Assembly (NCBI GenBank): GCA_047495785.1
Contig: JBLDXI010000048.1
Location: 496,001-560,000, forward strand
Direction: 5' to 3'
Length of the DNA: 64,000 nt
From: Lepidodermella squamata
Taxonomy: Eukaryota; Gastrotricha
The translations under genes were made by a program, and so were the position numbers. A model generated the notes under the pieces. That model was not told where the DNA came from and did no database searches. It saw nothing but the letters and a program-made list of their open reading frames with translations. Positions 47,579-58,400 of the stretch are shown piece after piece (position 1 is the first letter of the stretch; each line of letters begins with the position of its first letter).

Positions 47579-48858
47579 TCAAGGCACCAGAGTTCTGTAT
47601 TCTTGGAAAATCAAAATAAGCACGAACTGCACTGCCATCCAAATGGCAGATAATCTGATTGTCCGTTGAGATCCGCTCAACAAAGTGTTATTGAATCCAA
47701 AGCCCTGTTGCAACTGCGATCCTGAAAGAATCGTCGAGCTTTGCCCGTTAAACTGGCTCAGGTACTGGTTGCTGCCTGACAAGCCTGCAATCGACAAAAC
47801 CGACGTTAGAGAAGTCGACGTCGATGTTGTACACAGCGTTGCATTGTTATTGCAATTGTTCGTGCAACAACTGCACATTGTTATGCGGCCGCCTGCTTTC
47901 GGTTTCAGATCTATCGTCGCGTCTGTGCAAGTATATTCGTTGTTGACGTAGTCCAAGTAGTTCTGAACTGTGTTGAGGACTCCGTCGACAACTGGAATGC
48001 CGGTGCCGAATGCTGATGTTTTAGGACAGATCCAAAATGTTACACCGACTCCTGGCAAACCAGCTGCAACCAAAGTTTGAGCTTTTCCAGCAGTTATCTC
48101 CACTTTGATACGCTACAGATTGCGCGGGAAAAAGTTACATTTCAATTGAATTGACCAATAAATTAAAAGGGACCTTGTGATTTAAAGGGGGACTTGGGAG
48201 ATTCTTGGCAACACACGGGGGAGCGCGTCCTTGGTAACCAGCAAAGATTCCGTAGTAACGAAGGAAACTGATAACCTGCACGAAGTACCGAAAGGAATGG
48301 AGGGTATTGAACCCCCAAGGTCGCAGAGAAAAATTCAAAAACCACAGGGGGACCATTTGTCATAAAACTGGAGCCCGAAAATACTCCGTAGATCCAGAAT
48401 CCTGCTTCGCGTACTGCTGGTAACTAAGGACGCTTATAATATATTAGCTTGTCACAGCGATATGCTGAAGGGAAAGGATCCATTTGGTTGTCTCAGGCAC
48501 GAAGATTTACATGTCTTTTGCGATACAACTATATTAGTAACTTTCACGCTTGGATGGGGTGGGAAAAGTGAAACTGACTTTCGTGGTAACTACGGACGCT
48601 TCGGTTGCCAAGGACGGAGATATCTCGATTTTGGCATGAGAATTGGTGGACTTACCATGCAATATTGGCATTGTGAATCTTGCGATAACGTTACAGTATT
48701 CGTACCAAGGTCATACAAGGTTCCAGTATAACAATTAAGAACTAATTAATCAATAAATTATAAAGCTTTTTCCCAAACTGAAATGATGAAAGCTAACCTC
48801 CAGCTCCCGAAACCAGAGAAATAATTGCAGATGCAAAAAATGATTGAATTAATAGCAT
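47579..48858 (-). CDS. GPI-type ET-module/Ly6-like secreted protein, copy 1
   Basis: Three exons on the minus strand (48858-48798, 48741-48656, 48112-47579; phases 1 and 0) give 226 residues. The signal peptide is MLLIQSFFASAIISLVSGAG. The cysteine module has LNCYTGTLYDLGTNTVTLSQ, CQYC, a central FWICPK, and the terminal ITMCSCCTNNCNNNATLC, resembling the nematode ET module (CYxG...CxCCxxxxCN) and the wider Ly6/uPAR fold. A Ser/Thr/Gly-rich stalk and a C-terminal hydrophobic stretch (IWMAVQFVLILIFQ) suggest a GPI anchor. Such proteins sit on the outer cell surface; the ligand is unknown. The stop is followed after one base by AATAAA, so the 3' UTR is tiny. Intron 2 (48113-48655) contains an inverted repeat of about 40 bp. 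Copy 2 lies just upstream in the same orientation. Confidence 0.8.
48222..48617. repeat. Imperfect inverted repeat in intron 2 of ET-like copy 1
   Basis: TTGGTAACCAGCAAAGATTC, then CGTAGTAACGAAGG near 48230, is the approximate complement of CGTGGTAACTACGGACGCTT, then CGGTTGCCAAGGACGG near 48582-48616. A third shorter match (CTGGTAACTAAGGACGC) lies near 48418. Probably a small decayed MITE. Confidence 0.5.
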
Positions 48859-49170
48859 TTTTCACAGTTTTACATAGAATTTTAACGTTATATAACACAA
48901 AAGGTGGGCATATTATGCGGCAGTGCTAAATCCTTATGAAAAATGGGATTAACAGTTGCGCTGGCGTTTAAACCCCATCTCATGTACCTGCGTTATACTA
49001 TCAGCGACTTGGAAATAAGGAGAAGAATGAGAAGGTGTTTAAAAGATGTGGGTGGTTCTGTTAGAATGAATCCGAGGGTGGCCGAAACCGGAAATCGTCA
49101 TAGACGCATGGCACGCTGAAATTACTGAAATTAACATGAAAATAATCGAAATTCGATCTTAATTTTTTAT

Positions 49171-50235
49171 TCAAAATAAAAATTGACAAAATTTCAATAA
49201 TGCGATAACAGCTGGTATTGTTAATTTTTCGCGGAAAATCGAAACGGCCGACGAAGCCAAAATCGGATTTTTGATAGCTTGGACACCCTGACTGACCGCT
49301 TGACCGACTACCTGGCCAACAACGCCTGTTGCTGTGTTAACCAAGCCGTTGACAGCTGAGTCGACCAAGGATTCAGCTGATGTGATGACAATAGGGCACA
49401 TAAAGTTGTCATCGGTGTTGCATTTATCCGAACAGCAGGAACACACCGAAATTCGACCACCGATCTTTGAAAAAATAAAAAAAAATAAAATCTAAATGTT
49501 AGAAACAAAGTGCCTATTTTTACATAATCATGTGGTATTTTAACTATTTGTACATAATTTTTAAAATTGAAATTTGCTTTTTCACCAATTTCCGAGGTTT
49601 TCCTGGTTAGGGTTAGGGTTAGGGTTGGGGTTGGGGTTAGTTTTGAAAAAAGTTTAGTACAAATAGGGAGTTAAATTTTCAAAAAATTCGTGAAATTTCA
49701 AAACTATCCAAATTTTGATAAAATGTGTACCTTTGGTCTTAATTCTACGCTAGTGGTTACACAGCTCAGGAAGTCGTCCAGATACTTGAGCACAACCTCC
49801 AAAATGCCATTTGAAATCGGTGAAAATTGGCTGAGGGATAATGTTGAGCCAACTTTAGGGCACGACCATACAACAACGCCAACAGACGGTTTTATAAATG
49901 ACAAAAACGTGTTCGATATCGAAAAATTTCTAGGCGGCGTCACTTCGACCTTGACCTTCTGAAAAATCATGCTTTCAATTATTTTATTGGAAAAATTGGG
50001 GACAATCGATGATTTACCAAGCAATATTGACAATTTGACTCAGTTTGAAGCGGTAAAGGAATGCCGAAGCCTAAAACGTCTGGTCGCGTTCCAGTGTAAC
50101 AGGTGTAGCCTAGAAAAATGTTGGTTTATTGCCGAACTTATATATGAAGAATCGCCTATTTTTACCTGAAATCACGCTTGAAACATGGGAAGTAGCAATA
50201 AAACACAAAAATTGCGAAAATTCAAATATTTTCAT
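49171..50235 (-). CDS. GPI-type ET-module/Ly6-like secreted protein, copy 2
   Basis: Four exons on the minus strand (50235-50166, 50109-50018, 49958-49731, 49464-49171) give 227 residues, one more than copy 1. The signal peptide MKIFEFSQFLCFIATSHVSS is followed by YTCYTGTRPDVLGFG, NCQYC, VVVWSCPK, SCVTTSVELRPK and GGRISVCSCCSDKCN, aligning position by position with copy 1. The first two intron phases (1, 0) are the same; this copy has one extra intron before the CSCC block. The tail ends in LTIPAVIALLKFCQFLF, a likely GPI signal. The AATAAA overlaps the stop (TGAATAAA). The last intron contains a telomere-like repeat. The copies are clearly diverged, so the duplication is old. Confidence 0.8.
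49605..49640 (+). repeat. Interstitial telomere-like array (GGTTAG/GGTTGG)6
   Basis: Six tandem hexamers: three GGTTAG, two GGTTGG, one GGTTAG. It lies in the last intron of ET-like copy 2. In one phase the unit is TTAGGG, the ancestral metazoan telomere repeat, not the TTAGGC of Caenorhabditis. Confidence 0.9.
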
Positions 50236-52463
50236 TTTTTAAATGAGTATTTTTTTGTTGCTCTACATTTCTTTGGTGTTTTTACGCGTAGAGATAATCT
50301 AGGTATTAACCGCCCCCACAGGTAGAAAAAAGCTGAAATGTCTCCAGCTGCACTGATTTTCCACGCGATTTGCTTGAAATCAGAACGCTGAAAAAATAGC
50401 TTTGAGAAAGCGAAAATAAACGGCGGTTAAATGAAGCTTTTCAAATTCTATTCTCAGCGCAATAATTTATTCTATAGATTTGCCCTCCCGAAGGCCGAGG
50501 GTGAAAATTGCAAAATCTTTCCGGCTGAAAACGGTTACAGATTCCATCTGATTCTCAGCTTCGGATGAACAGCTAAAAATTGAGCGAAACTGGGCGAAAA
50601 AATAGAAAATTCGCGCCTCGAATCTTTTCGACATGAAGGAATTTTGCACTTCTACGTTATTTTCAAACACCAATTTTGAAGCATGGTTTGAAGCATGATT
50701 CGAACTTTGGCTAACTTTCAGAAGTTTTTCAATTTTGTTGGGGTCAAGTTTGGGTCTTACCTGTGTATTTACAACAATTTTTTAATTATTTTCAATTTTA
50801 TAAAAACTTATTTACTGCCGCTTTTTGGAGTTGCTCTATTGGCTCCATTTCATCCTGTTGTTTGCCAAGGAGGCAGCTGAATTTTCACCGTTATAGCGTC
50901 CAGCTCTTCATATGTTCTGTCGACCAGCTATAATATAGAAAATTCATTGAACAATTTATTTCGCTAGGTTTTAGCTTTTGTGTCTTTTTAACGCCGGGAA
51001 AATGAGACAATTTTTTGTGTTTTAATGAATTTGGAATATTTTTTTTAGAAGAATTGACGAAGTTTTACTTGTCCCACTATTTGGGAGCTTAATTCACCGC
51101 TAAGCAAGGCGTTGACAGACTAATTAGTATTGCAAGTACCGAAGTGGTTTTTTCTGTTAATTCAGCGTTAAGTAGACGCGAGAATAATTTCAAATGACAG
51201 CTCTCGCCTTCAGTTCCTTGAATCTCCGCTCGCGATCAAGTCGTCCTGATACAATCGCTGTTAAAAAAAAATGACCTCAAACGTGTTCCTCTTTAAGCTT
51301 CTTAGTCTTAAAGTAGGTGGAGTCCTACAATTGCTAACTGAAAAAGCGCGGCCGAATTTTTCTATAAAGACGTAGATAAGTCTTGTTAGGCCGCACACTT
51401 GATACAGAATTTGTGTCTCTCTTAGTCTTTTGTCTTTGGGACGCAGATTGGGCCTCATTTTCTGAGTTCACCACCACTTCTGTTCGCCCGCCCATTGTTT
51501 TTACAATCAGACGGAATTGCGTAATAATCAATCACTCAAGCAGACTTGGCATCACAGTGACCTATCTCATTAGTGACAAGTTGGCGTGTTTCAGGTCGTC
51601 ATAAACTGAAAATCCACGTGGCACAAATTTAGGCACACGTTTTTTTTCCACGCATTTCCGATTTTTCAATCACATCTATTGAACACATTTCTCCGAAAAT
51701 TAGTGAAATGGCGGTGACGTCTTCCTACGCTTCTAAAACTGTCCCAAATTTTTCACCCAGCTCTAAGTGTCAAGCTTTTTATTATCTTAACGACAAGCAC
51801 ACATACACACCTCATTTCAACACAATTGCGCGATCAAATAAAAAATCCGCCTTAATTTAGCGCAATTTCTCAGTTACAAACAGCCGTTTTCACTTGACGA
51901 GCAAAATACGTTCAATAAAATCCGAGTGCGTTTTTGTACTGTATGCTTGTAGTATAAGCAATACAGTGTGCTTATCACGCGAATAACCAACGGCGACGTA
52001 CATTTTCTATTATTATGCGTCATTAATAAGAATGTGAGTACTAGGCAAGTTGCGCGGTGCAAAAGCCTTTCATTTTCATCGTGCGTTCGCTCGTCGTTTT
52101 TGCGTTATTTCTCTCCAGCCAGCCACACACACACACACATACAGCTCAAGCCACGGAGTGATAAACACGCTTTTTCACAATAAAACTCTGCTCTATTTTT
52201 GGGACCCTGAAGAGCTTTGTAAGAACTTGTAGTTATTATAAACTGGCCAAGTTTGAAATACTCATACCTCGGTTAATTTTTATCACGTAAAACGCGATTT
52301 AATTAGCTGTAGCTTATCCCAAACGTGGCATCGTCGTCTAAAATTTCAACAAAAATCGATGTCAAGAAGTTTGTAATCGTGTTATACGTAGGCTTTAATA
52401 TCATCTGCTGGTTCATTCATGTCACGCTGAGGTTTTCTCAAACGAAATTCTCGTTACAACAAC
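50236..52463. other. Intergenic of 2.2 kb upstream of both ET-like copy 2 and the nuclear receptor
   Basis: Divergent promoters would lie here. It contains a short CA microsatellite near 52126-52142. The frames at 50695-50880 and 51261-51604 do not resemble known proteins, and I see no complete element. Confidence 0.45.
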
Positions 52464-55400
52464 ATGGATTCTGACGATGGCGATTCTAACCAAGGCGGTG
52501 CTTTCGATACTTCGAGCAGCAGCGGTCGGAAAATGAGTAGCGGCGGCTCCGGCGAAAAAGCCGTTTGCTTGGTGTGCTGTCGCGAGTTTAAACTACCGCC
52601 GGTTGCAAAAATCGTCGGCGGCGAGTCGCTGATTACGCTAGAAACCGGAACTAGCGACGACTTGTCGGCTTCAGCGCGGCGAAATCGCGGCAAGAATGCT
52701 ATCTGCGGCGCTTGCAAGGTGTGTTTATTGTTCAAAGAATTTTTTAATATTTTTCTCAGTCTCTTGGTGGCATAAAAAGTACCTTCAGCATCTAGTTCAA
52801 TTCATAATTTTATTCAGTTTTTATTCGAATTTTATTCAGAAAAAGCAGCCAGTTTTTTAGGATTAGCATTTGAGATAGTTTTTCATTTCTCTCCTGGAAT
52901 TGGACAATTCTGAAGTTTTTTCTTCACACTTTCTTGTTTTTTTTCCAAGTTCAAAATTTCGCTAGAATCTCCCTCGGGTTTTGCGTCTTAAAGATGGCCA
53001 TTTAATAGGCGACCCATGTCCCTTTCTAGCCGTTGTTATTCAAATCATCGATCATCACGGGTATTTTTCTCGCCCGTTCCTTTTATTCGTCGCTATCGAT
53101 TTAATACGTTTGGGAAAAATTCTAGCTAAAAATAGCACGTTTGATTAATTAATGAGACATGCGATCAATATATGCGTCTGGTGCAAACGCCTTCAGACCT
53201 GCATCTAGAAGGCGAAATCTGAAGTTGAGATCAATATTTAATTAATCTTAATTGTTGAAGTGATGCTGGGAAAGGACGCTTGTTTCAATTCCGTGATTGA
53301 TGTCGCTCCAAAATTAGGAGAAATCGCCATTTCTCCCTTAACAATAAGTTTTAAGACGGATTTAATCCGGCTGACATAAATTCCGTGTTTCGTGTTGTTG
53401 AGAGAAAAAAAATGGGTCACAGCCCTAGCGGAACCAATTTTTACTGGAAGTGGACATTTTTTTGCTATTAAGTATGCAAACTTGCAATAATTTTTTTCAT
53501 AATATTTTCATTTTAGTTTTTTATTACAATTTTTGCGGTAATTTATTTTTTGTTTTTTTTTCAGAAATTTTACTCGCGTTCGAAGGCGTCGAATTCGAGC
53601 ATTTTCACGGAGAAATGTTCGTGCCCTGAGGTGCGGTTGCAGCCGAACCCGGCGACAGACCGCAACGCCGACGGCCGGGCTCGAAAACTGTCGACGAAAC
53701 ACATGTGCCGGGCGTGCCGGGCGCGTCGCTGCCACGCGGCGATGATCGACTCGAAGAGCCTCGATGACTCGGGCATTGACGTGTCGCAGCTAGGCGGCGG
53801 TGCTGGTGATAAAAACAGTGATAATAGCGGGGCGGCTGGTACTAGTTGTAATAACGCTGCGGCAAGTAGCCACAACAACACTTCGTCGCAATTGGGCCGC
53901 ATGTCGTTGAATTCGAATAATAATAATAACAATAATAACAATAACGATAATGAGTCGTCGAATGGCGAGGACGACGGCGGCGATTTGGCGCCGACGCCGG
54001 GCGTCCACGCGCCCAATGGCGAGCGCATCAACGTTCGCATGATTCCGTGCGAAATCTGCGGCGTTTCTAGTAAGTTTTTTTCTACAGTCGAAAATTCAAA
54101 ATTGAAAAATGAATTTTTGGATTTTTTTTTGGTTCTCTAAAATTTTTAGATATTTTCATTTTGCAGGCGAGAATTTTTTTTAGAAAATTTTTACTTCTAG
54201 AAAACATTTTATTTTACGTTCTCAGCCTGCCTACTCAGGGCGAATTTTTATTATTTTCAAATGAATGACTCCGATTTTAGTCATGTGACGCTAATATTAC
54301 TGCTTTCGAAAGAAATATTCTTAGTAATTAACGAATTTCCTATCGTATTCCACTCAAAAATCGCGTATCCAGACGATTTTACCGAATGAATTTTTAGGGA
54401 TAGCTGCAAAATTAAAGGAAATTTTTAATATTATCTGATTCGTTTTCTTTTTGTTTCGCCTTATTTCCTGCAATTATTCAAAAAAAATTGCATCTATTTT
54501 CGATCGAAATTGGGGTGTCTGTAACCTGAATAGGCTCTTCTTGTTGTCTTTCTTATTCATTGTTATCGATCATGCCTTGAGTAAATTTTTCACTCGGCTC
54601 TCTTCATTTCAACGCAATGTAAGATGGCTATCATGTTGAAGCTGTCCGCTCTCGGCGCGGACAACAAGTCATTAGTCGCGTTTGTAAACTTGCGCCATTG
54701 TTTGATAAGCTGCTCGTAATGCCGTGTTAAGCGATGATGCTTCAATAATTCATCCACAGGTACTCGGCTGCCGCATTATAATATAGTGTCGCGACAACAT
54801 TTGATAATGATGTAGACGGTTATTAGCGTTATTTAAAACAGCTGGAAGCTAGCAAATGGACCATGAAATTTCAGCCAAAATTGAAAACTTGAAATGCGAA
54901 ATTAAGAAAGATAAAAAGAAAAAGACCTAACAAACGCAGCATAAAATGGTAAAATTGTAAAAATAAATCCGAAAAAATTCCCGAATTCAGGCGGAATATA
55001 ATTGCGAAGCGGCAATGAAAATTCGAGACATTTTTGTTCGAAAGTTCTTTTCCAAAACTTTGAGTATATTGCATTCAATTATCTGAAAATTTCAAATACC
55101 CAGCTTGACGAATATCGTGATCAATTTCAAAATATTTTTGGTGCTAATCTTTGAGATTTAAACCCGTCAAAAAAATGTCCGGCTTATTCGTTGATTTTTC
55201 GGAAAAATTTCATCCGTGTCCTATCGAACTAGTATAACATCTATTTTCGAGGCAAAGTTTTGCCCACGCGTTACCTAAAGATCGAATTTCGGCTCGTTTT
55301 TATCTCGTAACCTGAAGCTTTTAGGACATTGGACATTTTCTCGATTTCTAATCTAAAGTACTCGAGTCTCGAGTATCAATTTAGCGAAATTGTTGGTACT

Positions 55401-58400
55401 TGAGTGCCTATTTTTAGGCTGTACTTGAACATACTTTAATAACTTATTTTTCATCCAAAATGTCCGCGTGAAAAAATTAGGGAAAATACCATTAATTTTT
55501 TTAATTTGAAAACTCGAATAAATTAAAAAATTTAAAATTCAATAAAAATTCTCCACTCTTTTTTGTAAATTTTTGAAAATTTAATTTTGTTTATTTTTCT
55601 CCAGGTAGTGGCTATCACTTCGGTGTGATATCTTGCGAAGGCTGTAAGGGCTTTTTCCGCCGGTCGATATCTAAAAAAACGCCGTACAAATGCAAGTTGT
55701 TAGCCGTGAAGCCGGACGCGAGTGTTACCGAGCGCACGACTCGCGAGCACCAGATGAAGTGCAAAAAGTGCCGCTACGACGCGTGCATCGCCGCCGGCAT
55801 GTCGTTGTCGGCCGTGCAGACGGGGCGGCATTCGATGCAGCGCAAAATCGAAACGTCGGCCTACGTGAAACGCCTCGCTGCCGAGAACAAACTGCTGACG
55901 TCGCCGATTCTACGCGGCTGTGCTAAATCATCGGTTATTCCAGGTAATTATTGGAAAAAATAGAAAAATCGCTGCCAGGACAAAATCGCCGTCCCTGATT
56001 TCTAATTTTGCAAAAAATCTTAACAATAGTTTTTTAATTGAAAATTTGAGCATCACCCAATTTTCTTCCGTGAAATGTAATTTGCGCATAACAGCAGCCG
56101 ACGTAATAGCTATTAATCCATATGGCGTCAAAATAGCGACGATTTATTAATATCATTATGAGTTAGCGACATAACAGCAAATATGCACAATAGCAAAGCA
56201 GCAAAACAGCGAGTCATAAATTTTATACAAAACAAAGCATAAATTAATTAGTCAACAATTCTAAGGGAATGTTCCGATTTTTGTCTTTTTTTCATTTCAA
56301 AGTGTAAAACAATTGTCACAAGGTGCGCTTCCAAAGATTTAAAATCATTAAGTGATTCAGTATCAAGCGACGAGCAAATTTTTTTGCAAAGCAAGATTGT
56401 GTTTCACTTTGGCTGGGTAGGACCGCTTATATTTCTCGCCAGCCGCGCGAGCCATAGGTCCTGTTCTTTTAAAAAGAAGGAGAGAAGCTCGTATGGCGAG
56501 GGGTGGGGTTTTTCTACGAAGTCCTAAAAAACTTTGTGCTCCACTTCGGCCTCGTTGTCCGTGAGGGGGCAGGCCAGCCAAAGCGCGGGAAAAGCAAGTC
56601 CATATAGCCGGATCGAAGCGCGGCCGATGGGTCAGCTCGCCGTGATGATAAACGCTGATGTACGTTTCCTGAAAGTACGTATATAGGCGGGTCAAACCGG
56701 CCGCCTCGTGTTCCGCCGCGATCTTCGCAATTTGCGCGTCGAGTGCGTAGAAGGAGCTCGCTACTCGGTCTAACGGCAAAAAGGCAAGCGCCGCCAGATA
56801 TTTTACACCACCTTTTAACAACGACATTGGATGAATACAAGCCTTGCAACCCGTAGGCAACAACACGGCGATAAATGGCCTAAAAATAATAATACATTTG
56901 ACAACAGGCTTTAATTTTAATTTTTTACACAACCTGACAAAGATGGAAACAGCACGCCAAAATCATCGCATTCGGCCACGTTGTTGCTATTGCTGCAATT
57001 GCGGCTGGCTCGAAGTCGAGCATAACTTGATCGAAGTACAAGTCAGGTACTAACAGGCGCAGATTGTGAAACAACTTGTCGCAGATCGGCCCGTCCTTAC
57101 AGGGGAGAAGGGCGTAAGCAACAGGGAACTGGGCGCCCTCAGTAACGGCGTGTAACGTGTATACCTGGCTGAAGAGAGTTGGAGAAATCCAGAATGTCCC
57201 ATCCCCGGACATGCGGCGACAGCCCTTAAACAGCTCAAGCTCTAAATTGCGAATTATGAACCTTAAAATGGTCTCATTTATTCGAAATGGACATGAACCA
57301 GGAACTCGGAAAAAGTTGCGAATTATCTGGATATGATGTACCGTAACGAGTGGTAACTTTGGACAAAACGTGTTTTTCGAACATTAAAAATCAGGCTTTG
57401 CTCCTAAATTTCTGAAATTTTTACCAAAGGTGGGGACGGTGATTCTTGAATTTACTGCAAATTCTAGAAATTTTGAGAATTTTACCTGACCTTTGGCTAA
57501 TTAATATGTGTTAATTAACAATTAGAGGGTAGTTTTGGACACTCATTTGCATATGCAGTTTCATTGCAATTTCATTGTGAATTATCTGTTTTTCATGGTT
57601 TTCATTTAATCTTGGGTCAGATATCGAAAAAAATTATGAACAGATGGCGCATCATCTGTTTCTCGGAAGTTCAATAAAAATACGTTTCTGCGCAGCAGCA
57701 TAACCCGTCCAAAAGTGTCCAAAATTACCCCAATTTTCACCTGTTTTTCAGGTAAATGTCCTGCTAAAACGCGTCGACGGATTGTCATTTTTTCTTCGAT
57801 TATAGGGAGAGTAAATATAGGAGAATGCTCATGCCAATTTTTATTGAAAACTGTTCGATTTTTAGAAAGATAGAAGGGGGGTTACTTATAAACGGCACCC
57901 AAAGTCTAACTGCTTGCAACTTTTTCTGAAATTCGATTTCAGCTCCAATCGTCTTGATTTTTATGTCAAACGAAAGCTGAAGAGACGGAGAATTTTATGT
58001 GAAAACCCCCATGATTTAAACGTTCAAGCCTGAAAAGCTGAACACCTGCAAAGCCGAAAGTGTCCAAAGTTACCGTGTCCACAATCAACACACGTTACGG
58101 TAATTTGGCTGAATTTTCCTATTTGGATTTGAAAAAATTGCTATTAAACGGCTGATATTGAATTTTTCAAAATAATTTTACCAAGCCTACTCTGTAAAAA
58201 AAAGTTGGCTATTTAGCACTTGGCATTTAGCACGGCCGGTTATTTAGAATAAAAATTAGAAAAATTTCGAATCGCTAAATACCGGAAAACTATTTAGAAT
58301 AATCGGGGGTTATTTATCACTAGTAACATGGGGCAAATTTGAGTTTGGGGTGTCCAAAAATAGATAACTAAGAAAACCCGCCATTTTATACTTTTTACTT

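Noticed and set aside
50695-50880. Short hydrophobic plus-strand frame ending in VVCQGGS
   Set aside because: No signal-peptide-like start and no partner exons; considered chance in AT-rich sequence.
52464-54069. DBD1 exons as a separate upstream gene
   Set aside because: Exon 2 contains both the end of DBD1 and the first CEIC of DBD2 in one open frame, and phases match to exon 3.
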